Of a DNA stretch of 64,000 nucleotides, positions 47,551-57,459 are shown in pieces; the stretch's first letter is position 1; the number at the start of each line of letters is the position of its first letter. The notes beneath the pieces are model-generated. The model did not search any database. It saw nothing but the letters and a program-made list of their open reading frames with translations, and had not been told where the DNA came from. This stretch comes from Bacteroidota bacterium. GTDB taxonomy: Bacteria > Bacteroidota > Bacteroidia > Flavobacteriales_F > PHOS-HE28. The stretch covers positions 1 to 64,000 of the forward strand of contig JAKQEI010000104.1 in assembly GCA_029573495.1 (NCBI GenBank). Reading direction: 5' to 3'. Both the position numbers and the translations under genes were made by a program.

Positions 47551-48852
47551 ATGCCGGTGATGAAGGATGCCGTTGCTGCCATGGACATCCAGATCGTTCT
47601 TCGGATCGTGCTGCCGCTCGCGTTCCTATTGGCTGCGCTCACCCTCCTCGTTGTGATGCACGCCGATTGCCGATGGGCTGTGAGCGTCGGCACCGGACCA
47701 TTCATGCGTCGCACCGCCGCAGCCATGGATGCCGCTGACGCGCTGCTGGAACGTTGGTACGCACGGGTGGGCGGGTGGATGGGTTCGCTCATCATCGCGC
47801 TGCTCCTGCTCCTGATCGCATTCGTTCATGTGAAGGGTGGTTTTCGGATGCAGCATTATGGCGAAGAGTATGGCTACCTGTCCATGGCCCCGTTCGATCT
47901 TGGAACGCCCAGTTTGGTCCGAAACCGGATCCTCGCCCCCCTCATCGGCTGGCTGCTGCACCTGCGCGGCCCGCTCTTTATCTGGGTCCCCTGGCTGTTC
48001 CTGCTCGGCTTCCTGGCCATGGTGAATGTGTGGCTCCGAAGGGCCGGGGCCTCCTCACTCCTGGCGTTCGCGGGCATGCTGGCCGTGGCGTTCTCGTCGG
48101 TCACGCTGCACTCGCTGGTGGCCCCCGGCTTCGTGGATGCGGTCAGTTACTTCTTGATCGGCATGGCCTTCACGCACATCCGGCGCACGTTCCCATCGTG
48201 CCTGTGCATGGCGCTGGCACTGACCGCACACGAGGTCGCGATCTTCTTAGTGCCCGCCTGGCTGCTGGCCTCGACATCTGCGGCCACCGACTGGCGGCCT
48301 GTTCTAAAGCGGGTGGCCGTGCTAGCGGGGCTGTTGCTGCCCTACGCCGGTTACCGCTGGTGGGTGGCCCAGCATGATGACACCCTGCTGTCCGTGGCGT
48401 TCTATTTCAGCCCACGGAACCTGCTCGCCTGCCGCGAGGTGGGCCTGTTGGCTACGGCTGCGGGCACTTTTGCGGTCTTCCGCCTTCACTGGGTGTTGCT
48501 GGCCGTGCTATTGGTCATGGGCGGGCTGCGCGACAAGCACCTCCAGTGGGTACTGTTCCTCACGGCCACGGTCTGCCTCAGCCTGTTCATCGCATGGGAT
48601 ACCACCCGCATGGTCTGCTGGGCATTCCCCTTCATGGTCATCGGCGTAGTGGTGCTGGGCGAACGCGTGGGACAGAAGCGGGCTGCGGCGCTGCTGCTCC
48701 TGGCCTGGTCGCTGAACTTCGCGATACCACCATACACCACCACGGGTGCGGAGTCGTACCGGCTGCGCGAGATACGCGACTTCCTGGATGCGGCTGCGGC
48801 TGCCGGAGAGCCGATCATCGATGAGCGGAACGGGATGTACGAGGAGCGTTGA
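47551..48852 (+). CDS. Multi-pass membrane protein of unknown function
   Basis: Roughly ten hydrophobic segments; 433 aa; no confident family. Confidence 0.7.
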   Translation: MPVMKDAVAAMDIQIVLRIVLPLAFLLAALTLLVVMHADCRWAVSVGTGPFMRRTAAAMDAADALLERWYARVGGWMGSLIIALLLLLIAFVHVKGGFRMQHYGEEYGYLSMAPFDLGTPSLVRNRILAPLIGWLLHLRGPLFIWVPWLFLLGFLAMVNVWLRRAGASSLLAFAGMLAVAFSSVTLHSLVAPGFVDAVSYFLIGMAFTHIRRTFPSCLCMALALTAHEVAIFLVPAWLLASTSAATDWRPVLKRVAVLAGLLLPYAGYRWWVAQHDDTLLSVAFYFSPRNLLACREVGLLATAAGTFAVFRLHWVLLAVLLVMGGLRDKHLQWVLFLTATVCLSLFIAWDTTRMVCWAFPFMVIGVVVLGERVGQKRAAALLLLAWSLNFAIPPYTTTGAESYRLREIRDFLDAAAAAGEPIIDERNGMYEER

Positions 48853-48879
48853 AGGGATCCGGGGTGCCTCTGCGCGCCT

Positions 48880-49233
48880 TCACTCGCAATGCTCCATCTC
48901 CAGCACGAAGTACCCCTGTTCACGGATGTCCTTCTCCCACCTCGGTTGCAGGGCGCGCACGTGGCAGAAGCGGCACTCCTTCGCGGTGAGGGGCTGGCCC
49001 GCCTCGCCCTTGGTGGCCAGGTAGGCGCGGCCGTAGCCGTGGATCACGGCCGTATCGCGCATACTGCTGGGGGCGATGATGTCGAAGTGCATCACCCGGC
49101 CGTCCTTGCGGGGTACGTAGGTGTCCCATACGGCCACTTCCATGGTATTCTTGGTGTCGGTCATGATGCGTTGCTGGGCTTGGCCTGCCGATGCGACCAG
49201 CAGGGCGGTAGTGAGGATGAGGGGGCGGAGCAT
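48880..49233 (-). CDS. Secreted DUF2024-like protein
   Basis: Signal peptide MLRPLILTTALLVASAGQAQ; MEVAVWDTYVPRKDGRVMHFDIIAPSS...LTAKECRFCHV. Confidence 0.7.
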   Translation of the reverse strand: MLRPLILTTALLVASAGQAQQRIMTDTKNTMEVAVWDTYVPRKDGRVMHFDIIAPSSMRDTAVIHGYGRAYLATKGEAGQPLTAKECRFCHVRALQPRWEKDIREQGYFVLEMEHCE

Positions 49234-49319
49234 GGGCAGGGGTTGCGAGGGAACAAAGTTAGGAAGCCGAACTATATGGGACAAGCCGCTCCTTGGCTTG
49301 CGGCCGGTAGCACAGGCCC

Positions 49320-50138
49320 TCACCTCCACGCCTTCACCACCAACCCCGTCCCGGTCTTGTGCATCATCCGCACATCGGCCATGTTCAGCACAAAGGCGAT
49401 GGGATAGGCGATCAGGTAGTAGAACGGCAGCACGATGAAGAACAGCTTGCTGGCCTGAAGCATCAGCAGCGGCCACTTCATGCTGAGTTTCCAGCTGATC
49501 TTGCCGGGCGCGCCATAGCTGTATCGCGCTTCCACTTTGCTGAAGCCGTTGCGCAGGCACTTCGTGCGGATGTCGTCGATGTTGTAACCGTCGCGCACGT
49601 GTTCCTCGATGAAGGAACCCTCGCCCTGTTCATGCACGTCGCTGCCGCCCTGATCGCTCGGCGTGCTGATGATGAGCATACCACCTTCCTTCAGCGATGT
49701 GCTGTAACAACGCAGGGCGGCTTCATCTTCAAGGATGTGCTCCATCACGTCCACGCACACCACCAGGTCGAAGGCGCCGGGCCGCTGGAACTTGGTCACG
49801 TCGCCCACCTCGAACTTCACCTGCGGACGGCCGATGCGTTGGAAGAAGGCATTGCAGTCGGCCACCTGTTCATCCTTCACGTCGATGGCGGTGATGCTGG
49901 CCTGTGGCAGTTTGCCGCTGAGCCAGTAGGTGTACTGCCCGAAGCCCGCACCGGCATCGTAGATGGCCTGCACAGGACGGCCGGAAGCCTGGCGTTCGCC
50001 GATCCACTTCCGCAGTTCGCGCTGGATGTGCCAGCAGCGCAGCAGCAGCAGGTCCAGCAGCTTGTAGAACAGCTTGCGCAGGAACGGCGTGCGGTTGAAT
50101 ACCACGCCTAACCGGCGTTTCACGGGATCGTATTGCAT
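49320..50138 (-). CDS. Class I SAM-dependent methyltransferase
   Basis: AIYDAGAGFGQYTYWLSGKLPQASITAIDVKDEQV; FDLVVCVDVMEHILEDEAALRCYSTSLKEGGMLIISTPS. Confidence 0.9.
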   Translation of the reverse strand: MQYDPVKRRLGVVFNRTPFLRKLFYKLLDLLLLRCWHIQRELRKWIGERQASGRPVQAIYDAGAGFGQYTYWLSGKLPQASITAIDVKDEQVADCNAFFQRIGRPQVKFEVGDVTKFQRPGAFDLVVCVDVMEHILEDEAALRCYSTSLKEGGMLIISTPSDQGGSDVHEQGEGSFIEEHVRDGYNIDDIRTKCLRNGFSKVEARYSYGAPGKISWKLSMKWPLLMLQASKLFFIVLPFYYLIAYPIAFVLNMADVRMMHKTGTGLVVKAWR

Positions 50139-50159
50139 ACTACTGATCTGGTATCATTG

Positions 50160-50199
50160 GTCGACCCTCCCGGCTCATGGCCGGGATGACAGGGTCGAC
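50160..50199. repeat. Compound palindrome (REP-like?) between rbfA and the methyltransferase gene
   Basis: GTCGACCCT-[CCCGGC-tcatg-GCCGGG]-atgac-AGGGTCGAC. Confidence 0.7.
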
Positions 50200-50243
50200 G
50201 CTACGGGTGCCATTCACGGATGTTCCAGTTGTTCACACACCGA

Positions 50244-50585
50244 TCACGCCCCTTTCAATAGTTTGTCGATCTCCTCCGCCCGGTCCAGCGAATCGTCCAC
50301 GTAGAACAGCAGTTCGGGCACCACGCGCATCTGTTTGCCGATGCGCGTGCCTAACTGCCCGCGCAGCCGGTGCGACTGGGTCTTGATCACGTCCATCACG
50401 GCCTGCTTGTCCTTCACCGGGAACAGGCTAAGGAAGACCTTGGCGATGCCGAGGTCGGGGCTTACCCGCACGGCCGATACGGTGATGAGGCCGCCGGGCA
50501 GGAAGTTCCGGCCTTCGGTGAGGAAGATGCCGGCCAGCTCCTTCTGCAGCAGGCTGTTCACCTTGTTCTGTCTTACGCTATCCAT
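50244..50585 (-). CDS. rbfA: Ribosome-binding factor A
   Basis: MDSVRQNKVNSLLQKELAGIFLTEGRNFLPGGLITVSAVRVSPDLGIAKVFLSLF. Confidence 0.93.
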   Translation of the reverse strand: MDSVRQNKVNSLLQKELAGIFLTEGRNFLPGGLITVSAVRVSPDLGIAKVFLSLFPVKDKQAVMDVIKTQSHRLRGQLGTRIGKQMRVVPELLFYVDDSLDRAEEIDKLLKGA

Positions 50586-50592
50586 CGGGCAG

Positions 50593-50600
50593 CGAAGGTA
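50593..50600 (-). promoter_or_regulatory. -7 element TACCTTCG for rbfA
   Basis: Plus strand CGAAGGTA; ends 8 nt from the ATG at 50585. Confidence 0.65.
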
Positions 50601-50622
50601 GGGGGATGAAATTCCACGCACC

Positions 50623-50630
50623 TACCTTCG
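50623..50630 (+). promoter_or_regulatory. -7 element TACCTTCG for the ABC transporter
   Basis: Ends 8 nt before ATG 50638. Confidence 0.65.
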
Positions 50631-50637
50631 CCCTCCG

Positions 50638-52488
50638 ATGCGCAACTTCTTCCGCATTCTCCGCTATGGCAGGGCCTACCGGCGTTATGCGGTGCTCAAT
50701 GTGGTCTTCAACCTGCTGGCCACGGTCTTCCACCTGATCTCGCTGCTGCTGTTCATCCCCTTCCTGCGGCTGCTGCTGGGGCAGGTGAAACCGGTACTCG
50801 TGCGCCCCACGGAGCTCTGGACCCGCGAGGGCCTCGAAGGCACGTTCAACTGGGGCCTTACCCGCCTGATCGAGCAGAACGGCGAGATGGGGGCGTTGCT
50901 CACCATCAGCATCGCCGTGGTGGTGATCTTCCTCTTCAAGAACCTGTTCCGCTACCTCGCCGTGGTGGCCATCTGCAACTTCCGCAACTACATCGTGCGG
51001 GATATCCGTGCTGCGGTTTACGACAAGATGCTGGAGCTTCCACTGCGCTACCACAGTGGCGAGCGCAAGGGTGACCTGCTCGCGCTGATCACCAGCGACA
51101 TGCACGTGATGGAGTACAGCGTGATGTTCTATATCGAGATGGTCTTCCGCGAACCGATCGCCATCCTGCTCTTCCTGGGCACCATGATCACGATCGCTCC
51201 GCAGCTCACCTTGATCGCCTTGCTGTTGCTTCCGATCAGTGGCTTGCTCATCGGGCGCATCAGCAAGAGCCTGAAGCGCAAGAGCACCCGCGTCCAGGAG
51301 AAGAACGCCGACCTGCTGGCACGAGTGGAGGAGACCCTGACCGGCATCCGGGTGATCAAGGCCTTCAACGGCGAAGGGGATATGCGCAGGCGGTTCGCAC
51401 GTGAGAACGAGATGCTCACCCGGAGCAGCATCGCGATGTTGAACCGGCAGGATATCGCCTCTCCGCTGAGCGAGACATTGGGTGCGGCCGTGATGGCCAC
51501 GATCGCCTACCTGGGCGGTTCCTATGTGCTCGGTGCCGAGCCCACGCTAACCGGCGACAGCTTCCTCGGCTTCATCATCATCTTCTCCCAGCTGCTACCG
51601 CCGATCAAGGGCTTCTCGCAGGGCTATTCGGCGATCGTGCGGGGATCGGCGAGCGGCCAGCGGCTCTTCGATCTGCTCGCGGTGGAGAATACGGTGAAGG
51701 AACGTCCGGATGCCATGTCCATCAACGCGTTCAACGACCGCGTCGAATTCCAGGGGGTGACCTTCGCGTACGAAGCACCACCCCGATCGGGGACAGATCA
51801 TGAGCGCAGGGCGGTGCTGCAGGATATCGAACTGACCATCCCGAAGGGGAAGAGCGTGGCCCTGGTGGGAACGAGCGGCAGCGGCAAGACCACCCTCGCC
51901 GGTCTGTTGCCCCGCTTCTTCGACGTGACGGAAGGGCGGGTCCTGCTCGATGGCAACGACCTGCGCGATCTGCGGATCAATGACATCAGGGCCTTGATGG
52001 GCATCGTGACGCAGGACAGCATCCTCTTCAACGACACGGTGGCCAACAACATCGCCTTCGGCACGCCGGGCGTTGCACAGGCCGATATCGAGCGTGCAGC
52101 GCGCATCGCCAACGCGCACGGCTTCATTGAGCAGCTGGAGGAGGGCTACCAGACCAACATCGGCGATGGCGGGAACAGGCTGAGCGGTGGGCAGAAACAA
52201 CGGCTCGCCATCGCGCGTGCGGTACTGAAGAACCCACCCATCCTCATCCTCGACGAGGCCACGAGCGCGCTGGACACCGAAAGCGAACGCCTGGTGCAGG
52301 AGGCGCTCTTCAAGATGCTGGAAGGTCGAACTAGCCTGGTGATCGCCCACCGGTTGAGCACGATCCAGCACTGCGACGAGATCTGCGTGATGCAGCAGGG
52401 TCGCATCATCGAACGCGGCACCCACCAGCAGTTATACGACGCGGGCGGCCAGTACCGCAAGCTCTGCGACATGCAGGCCTTCGGCTGA
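50638..52488 (+). CDS. ABC transporter, ATP-binding/permease (MsbA-like)
   Basis: Walker A VALVGTSGSGKTTLAGLL; signature RLSGGQKQRLAIARAVLKNPPILILDEATSALD. Confidence 0.95.
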   Translation: MRNFFRILRYGRAYRRYAVLNVVFNLLATVFHLISLLLFIPFLRLLLGQVKPVLVRPTELWTREGLEGTFNWGLTRLIEQNGEMGALLTISIAVVVIFLFKNLFRYLAVVAICNFRNYIVRDIRAAVYDKMLELPLRYHSGERKGDLLALITSDMHVMEYSVMFYIEMVFREPIAILLFLGTMITIAPQLTLIALLLLPISGLLIGRISKSLKRKSTRVQEKNADLLARVEETLTGIRVIKAFNGEGDMRRRFARENEMLTRSSIAMLNRQDIASPLSETLGAAVMATIAYLGGSYVLGAEPTLTGDSFLGFIIIFSQLLPPIKGFSQGYSAIVRGSASGQRLFDLLAVENTVKERPDAMSINAFNDRVEFQGVTFAYEAPPRSGTDHERRAVLQDIELTIPKGKSVALVGTSGSGKTTLAGLLPRFFDVTEGRVLLDGNDLRDLRINDIRALMGIVTQDSILFNDTVANNIAFGTPGVAQADIERAARIANAHGFIEQLEEGYQTNIGDGGNRLSGGQKQRLAIARAVLKNPPILILDEATSALDTESERLVQEALFKMLEGRTSLVIAHRLSTIQHCDEICVMQQGRIIERGTHQQLYDAGGQYRKLCDMQAFG

Positions 52489-52494
52489 GGCGGC

Positions 52495-52502
52495 TACATT
52501 CA
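52495..52502 (+). promoter_or_regulatory. -7 element TACATTCA for the acyltransferase gene
   Basis: Ends 6 nt before ATG 52508. Confidence 0.45.
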
Positions 52503-52507
52503 CCGCG

Positions 52508-53614
52508 ATGTCCTCCGGAACACACCCGCGGATCTTCGGGCTCGACCTCGTGCGCGCCCTCGCTGCGGTGATCGTGGTCTATTCCCATGCCGACGACCTG
52601 CTGGACGCGCACTGGCCACGGAACCCCGGCGCCTCCGCCATGGACGGTGTCGACCTCTTCTTCGTACTCAGCGGCTTCCTCATCGGCAACATTCTTATCC
52701 GGATGTCCCATGCGACCGAGGTGCCCTGGTGGCGTCGCCTGCTGGACTTCTGGCAACGACGCTGGTTGCGCACCCTGCCCAACTACTACCTCTTCCTGCT
52801 GATCAACATCGGCATGGTGCACCTGGGCTGGTCCATGGGCTTGTTGAACGTGAACACCTTGGCTTACTTCGTCTTCCTGCAGAATTTCATCATCCCGCTG
52901 GACCTCTTCTTCTGGGAGTCATGGTCATTGGCGGTGGAGGAGTGGTTCTACCTCCTGTTCCCGCTGTTGCTCGTAGTGCTTGCCTGGAGGCGGTCACCGA
53001 AGTGGGGCTTCCTCGTCTGCACCGGGATCATGATCATGGTCCCCATCCTGTTGCGCTATCCTGCGATGGACGGGGTCGGTACGCCGTTCATGCTCGACCT
53101 GCTCGTCCGGAAGATCGTGGTGCTCCGCTTCGATACGATCGGCTACGGCGTGCTGGTGGCCTGGCTCGTATTCCACGTGCCGAAGATCTTCTCCACACGC
53201 CGTGTGGAACTGTTCGTGCTCGGCGCACTGTTGCTTGCCATCGCCATCCTCCTGCGCGGAGAGAACAACCTGCTGTACATGGGCACCCTGTTCCTCGTGC
53301 TTTCCGGCTCCGGTATGGCGCTCATGCTACCCTTCATGGCAGGCTGGCACAAGGTTGGACGTTGGGGAACGTTCATCACTTTCCTGAGCCGGATATCCTA
53401 TGCGCTCTACCTCGTGCATATGCCGGTTCGTTCGCTCTATCTCGAGTTGATGCCCGGTCGGTCGCTTGCGGTGAGCCTGATCCTGTACGCGGGGTATTGG
53501 ATCATCAGCATCGCCCTCGCGGCAGTGGTCTACCGCTATTGGGAGCGCCCGTTCATGGCGCTGCGTGATGGCCTGTCCGAACGGATCCTGGAACCTGTCA
53601 GTCGCGCTTCTTGA
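52508..53614 (+). CDS. Acyltransferase family 3 membrane protein
   Basis: RIFGLDLVRALAAVIVVYSHADDLL; GVDLFFVLSGFLIGNIL; SLAVEEWFYLLFPLLL. Confidence 0.93.
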   Translation: MSSGTHPRIFGLDLVRALAAVIVVYSHADDLLDAHWPRNPGASAMDGVDLFFVLSGFLIGNILIRMSHATEVPWWRRLLDFWQRRWLRTLPNYYLFLLINIGMVHLGWSMGLLNVNTLAYFVFLQNFIIPLDLFFWESWSLAVEEWFYLLFPLLLVVLAWRRSPKWGFLVCTGIMIMVPILLRYPAMDGVGTPFMLDLLVRKIVVLRFDTIGYGVLVAWLVFHVPKIFSTRRVELFVLGALLLAIAILLRGENNLLYMGTLFLVLSGSGMALMLPFMAGWHKVGRWGTFITFLSRISYALYLVHMPVRSLYLELMPGRSLAVSLILYAGYWIISIALAAVVYRYWERPFMALRDGLSERILEPVSRAS

Positions 53615-55862
53615 ACAACCGATCGAAGATGTTGCGCCGTTCGGGATCATCCTGATCCCCCTCCTTTCGCTCCGGACGCCCGAATGCCTCCTGGATCAAG
53701 CGTTCGAGGAAGTCCGGATACCGCTGTGGTTCGCAGTCCAGGTCGGGCTCGTGATCAGCCGGCCAGGAAAAGGGGAGGAGGTAGCGCTTCCGAAGGTCGG
53801 GTGCGCGTTCGATCCGCGCGAGCACCTTGCCGGCGATCGGCAGGGCCAGTTGTCCCCCCGTGCCGTTGGCGCTGCGGAAATGCACCGATGGGTCGAACGC
53901 GCCCACCCAGGTACCGATGACGAGTCCCGGTGTGTACGCGACGAACCAGGCATCTCCATAATCCTGCGAGGTCCCGGTCTTCCCCGCAAGTGGAGCTTTG
54001 ATACCGAAGCGTGACCGCAACGCCGCTCCCGTACCCTGATCCACCGCCCGCTGCAACATGGCCGTGATGTCCGCGGCGACATCCGGCGAAAGGGCCCGTG
54101 TGGACTTCGGCTCCCTGGCGCGGTACAATTCACGGCCTTGGGCGTCGGTGATACGAGTGATGAACTGTGGCACCGTGATCCTTCCTTGTTGAGCGAACGC
54201 ACCAAAGGCCGGAACGATCTCACGCAAGGCGATGTCGACAGCGCCAAGTGCCATGGCGGGCTTGTCCACTTCCGAGGTCGGGAGCCCGAGCGCCGCCATC
54301 GTGCGGGCAAGGGTGTCCGTACCGGTCCGGAAGTAGAGGTCCACGGTGGGTCGGTTCATGCTCCTGGCAAGGGCGTACCACATGGCCACCTGGCCACCCG
54401 TGGTGTCCTTGTCGAAGTTGTCCGGTGCCCAGTCATCGAATTCCGTGTAGGTCTTCCGGTCGTTGTCCAGGTAGGTGCAGGGATCTAGGCCACGCTCCAA
54501 GGCGGCGGCATACACCACCGGTTTGATCGTACTCGCAATGGGCCGCCGTGCGGTCACCAGGTCATAGGGGAGGTAACGGTGGTCATTGCCACCCACCCAC
54601 ACGCGCACCGCTCCGCTGCCAGGCTCCATCATCAGCACGGCACCGTTCAGCAGCTTGTGATAGTGCCAGAGGCTGTCGCGGTAGCTGAGCGTATCGATGC
54701 GCCGCGCCTGGTGGTCGTACACCTCACATACGATGCGTTCCTTGCTTCGCCAGCGCGCACCCCCCCGCTTCGCCATGCCCTTTTCCCAGCGGGTGCGTGC
54801 CTTGACCGCACGCAGTTCAGCATCCAGCTTCGGTTGCATGGTGGTCAGGTGCTGGTGCACCGCGATGTGGGCCATGCGTTGCAGATCCGCGTCCAGGGTG
54901 GTGGTGATCCGCAGGCCGTCCTTGCGGATGTCGTAGTCCCCGCCACCGGCTTTGGCCAGGCCCTTGAGGATGGACCGTGCTTCCCGTTCAACGTGCTTCA
55001 CGAAATAACCATGGATGTCCAGGGCGTCGCCACCTGTGTAGTTCAAGGTGAGCGGCAGGGCTCGTAAACTGTCCACCATGCGTCGATCCAGGTCGCCGTG
55101 CTTGAGCATCTGTTCGAAGACCTGGTCGCGCCGGCCTTTCGAATCCTGTGGATGCAATCGTGGGTTGTACTTCGTGTTGGCCTTCAGCATGCCCACGAGC
55201 ACAGCGCTTTCCTGCACCAGCAGCTTGCGCGCCGATTTCCCGAAGTAGCGTTGTGCGGCCGCCTCCACACCGAAGGTGTTCTCCCCGAAGGGAACGGAGT
55301 TCAGGTAGAGCAGGAGCACATCCTCCTTCTTCAACACCCGCTCCAGGCGTTGTGCCACGAGCGCCTCCTTCATCTTGTTCACCGGTATGGTGAGCAGCCC
55401 ATGACGTTCGCGCCCGTAGAGGTTCTTGATGATCTGCTGGGAGATGGTGCTACCCCCGCCACCGCTCCGATCGCGGCCAAGCAGTGTGCGGAAGAAGACC
55501 CGGATGTAGCTGCGCCCGTCCACTCCCTGGTGACTGAAGAAACGGGCATCCTCCGTGGCGACCAGTGCGTTCACCAGATGCTTCGGAAGGTCCTTGTAGG
55601 TCACGTTGGTCCTGTCCTCGGCGAACAGTTTGCCAATGAGCTCCCCGTCCCTGTCCAGTACCAGCGTCGCCTGCTCATGCTGGATGGAGGAAAGCTCCTC
55701 TTCCGTTGGCAGGTCGCCGAAGATCCCGCTGCGGACCAGCTGCATCAAGCCGAAGAAGGCGACCAACATGAGCGCAAGCAGCGTCAGCAATAGCCTTCCC
55801 CATGGGACCCCTTGCCGGGACCTGGCTCCTTTCTTCTTCGCCGGTCTTCGTTTCGCCGCCAT
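53598..55862 (-). CDS. Penicillin-binding protein 1A-like transglycosylase/transpeptidase
   Basis: LVATEDARFFSHQGVD; GGGSTISQQIIKNLY; RRPIASTIKPVVYAAALE; APLAGKTGTSQDYGDAWFVAYTP. Confidence 0.95.
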   Translation of the reverse strand: MAAKRRPAKKKGARSRQGVPWGRLLLTLLALMLVAFFGLMQLVRSGIFGDLPTEEELSSIQHEQATLVLDRDGELIGKLFAEDRTNVTYKDLPKHLVNALVATEDARFFSHQGVDGRSYIRVFFRTLLGRDRSGGGGSTISQQIIKNLYGRERHGLLTIPVNKMKEALVAQRLERVLKKEDVLLLYLNSVPFGENTFGVEAAAQRYFGKSARKLLVQESAVLVGMLKANTKYNPRLHPQDSKGRRDQVFEQMLKHGDLDRRMVDSLRALPLTLNYTGGDALDIHGYFVKHVEREARSILKGLAKAGGGDYDIRKDGLRITTTLDADLQRMAHIAVHQHLTTMQPKLDAELRAVKARTRWEKGMAKRGGARWRSKERIVCEVYDHQARRIDTLSYRDSLWHYHKLLNGAVLMMEPGSGAVRVWVGGNDHRYLPYDLVTARRPIASTIKPVVYAAALERGLDPCTYLDNDRKTYTEFDDWAPDNFDKDTTGGQVAMWYALARSMNRPTVDLYFRTGTDTLARTMAALGLPTSEVDKPAMALGAVDIALREIVPAFGAFAQQGRITVPQFITRITDAQGRELYRAREPKSTRALSPDVAADITAMLQRAVDQGTGAALRSRFGIKAPLAGKTGTSQDYGDAWFVAYTPGLVIGTWVGAFDPSVHFRSANGTGGQLALPIAGKVLARIERAPDLRKRYLLPFSWPADHEPDLDCEPQRYPDFLERLIQEAFGRPERKEGDQDDPERRNIFDRLFKKRD

Positions 55863-55909
55863 CCGATGCTCCTAACGCACGGACCAACGGGATCCGTTCA
55901 GGTCCGCGC

Positions 55910-57133
55910 TCATTCCTCCTCGTAGCTGTCCTTGAACAACAGGTCGCTCTCGTACGGATAACGCGCTGTGTGAATGGCCTTCACCCGTTCATAGAGGAGT
56001 TTGCGCAAGCCATCGATGTTGATACGCTCCGCCGCACTGATGAAGATGACGTCCTCGCCGTTCATCCTTGCCATCCAGGTGGCCTTCAGTTCCTCCAGGG
56101 AATATTGGTCCTCACGTTTCGGCGCCAGGTCATCCGGGTCGTGCTCCGCCGGGCGGTACGCATCGATCTTATTGAAGACAAGGATCACCGGCTTGCCCCC
56201 TGCGCCGATCTCATTCAGCGTCTGGCGTACGGTCTCGTATTGTTCCTCGAAGTTGTGATGGCTGATGTCAACCACGTGCAGCAACAGGTCCGCCTCACGG
56301 GTCTCATCAAGCGTGCTCTTGAAGCTCTCGATGAGCTGCGTGGGCAGCTTGCGGATGAAGCCCACCGTATCGCTCATCAGGAAGGGCAGGTTGCCCAGTA
56401 CGATCTTGCGCACGGTGGTGTCCAAGGTGGCGAAGAGCTTGTTCTCCGCGAACACCTCTGTCTTGCTCATCAACGTCATGAGCGTGCTCTTGCCCACGTT
56501 GGTGTAACCCACCACCGCCACGCGCACCAGCTTGCCGCGGTTGCCGCGTTGGGTGGCCATCTGCTTGTCGATCTGTTTGAGCTGTCCCTTCAACAGGGCG
56601 ATGCGGTCGCGGATCAACCGTCTGTCGGTCTCGATCTCCTTCTCACCCGCTCCACCACGTGTGCCGGTACCTCCGCGCTGGCGCTCCAAGTGGGTCCAGA
56701 GCTTGGTAAGGCGGGGGAGCATGTACTCGTACTGGGCGAGTTCCACTTGCGTCTTGGCATGGGCGGTGCGCGCCCGTCGTGCGAAGATGTCCAGGATCAG
56801 CCGGGGCCTGTCCAGGACCGGTGTGCCCAGCTCCTTCTCCAGGTTGCGCTGTTGGGCCGGGGTCAGTTCATCGTCGAAGATGACCGAATCAGCGCCGTTC
56901 TCCTGCATCCAGGATCTCACCTCGGCAAGCTTGCCGCTGCCGATATAGGTGCGGCCGTCAGGCTTGTGCAGCTTCTGGGTGAAACGCTTCAAGGTGCTGA
57001 TGTCCGCCGTGGTGGCCAGGAACTCCAATTCGTCCAGGTACTCCTTCACCTGGTCCGCATCCTGCTGGTCGGTGATCAAGCCGATCAGGACGGCGCTCTC
57101 CGCCTTGTTCCTGAGTTCCGCCGGGTCGATCAT
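55910..57133 (-). CDS. hflX: GTPase HflX
   Basis: DELTPAQQRNLEKELGTPVLDRPRLILDIFARRARTAHAKTQVELAQYEYMLPRL; VAVVGYTNVGKSTLM. Confidence 0.96.
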   Translation of the reverse strand: MIDPAELRNKAESAVLIGLITDQQDADQVKEYLDELEFLATTADISTLKRFTQKLHKPDGRTYIGSGKLAEVRSWMQENGADSVIFDDELTPAQQRNLEKELGTPVLDRPRLILDIFARRARTAHAKTQVELAQYEYMLPRLTKLWTHLERQRGGTGTRGGAGEKEIETDRRLIRDRIALLKGQLKQIDKQMATQRGNRGKLVRVAVVGYTNVGKSTLMTLMSKTEVFAENKLFATLDTTVRKIVLGNLPFLMSDTVGFIRKLPTQLIESFKSTLDETREADLLLHVVDISHHNFEEQYETVRQTLNEIGAGGKPVILVFNKIDAYRPAEHDPDDLAPKREDQYSLEELKATWMARMNGEDVIFISAAERINIDGLRKLLYERVKAIHTARYPYESDLLFKDSYEEE

Positions 57134-57459
57134 TTCGCACCGCCCAACGTGCGGATGTAGGCCACCACCGCCTCGATCTCCTTGGCGGAAAGCACCTGCT
57201 TGTACGGAGCCATGGCCCCCTTCCCGTTCTTGACGATGGCCATCATCTCCTCTGCCGTCAACGTGGATACGGTCAGGTCCTTCGCACCATTGAGGCCAGC
57301 CTTCCCATCCCGGCCGTGGCACAGGGTGCAGTTCATGTTGAAGACGGCCTTGCCGGGTGAACCCTTCACGGCCATGCGGTCCTCACCTGTTCCACTCGCG
57401 CTGCCGCAGGCGAGCATGAGCAGGGCGATGCCCCAGGGAAGGATGAACGAACGTCTCAT
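57130..57459 (-). CDS. c-type cytochrome, lipoprotein-like
   Basis: LLMLACG lipobox; MNCTLCHGRDGKAG (CxxCH); AYIRTLGG. Confidence 0.9.
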   Translation of the reverse strand: MRRSFILPWGIALLMLACGSASGTGEDRMAVKGSPGKAVFNMNCTLCHGRDGKAGLNGAKDLTVSTLTAEEMMAIVKNGKGAMAPYKQVLSAKEIEAVVAYIRTLGGAK

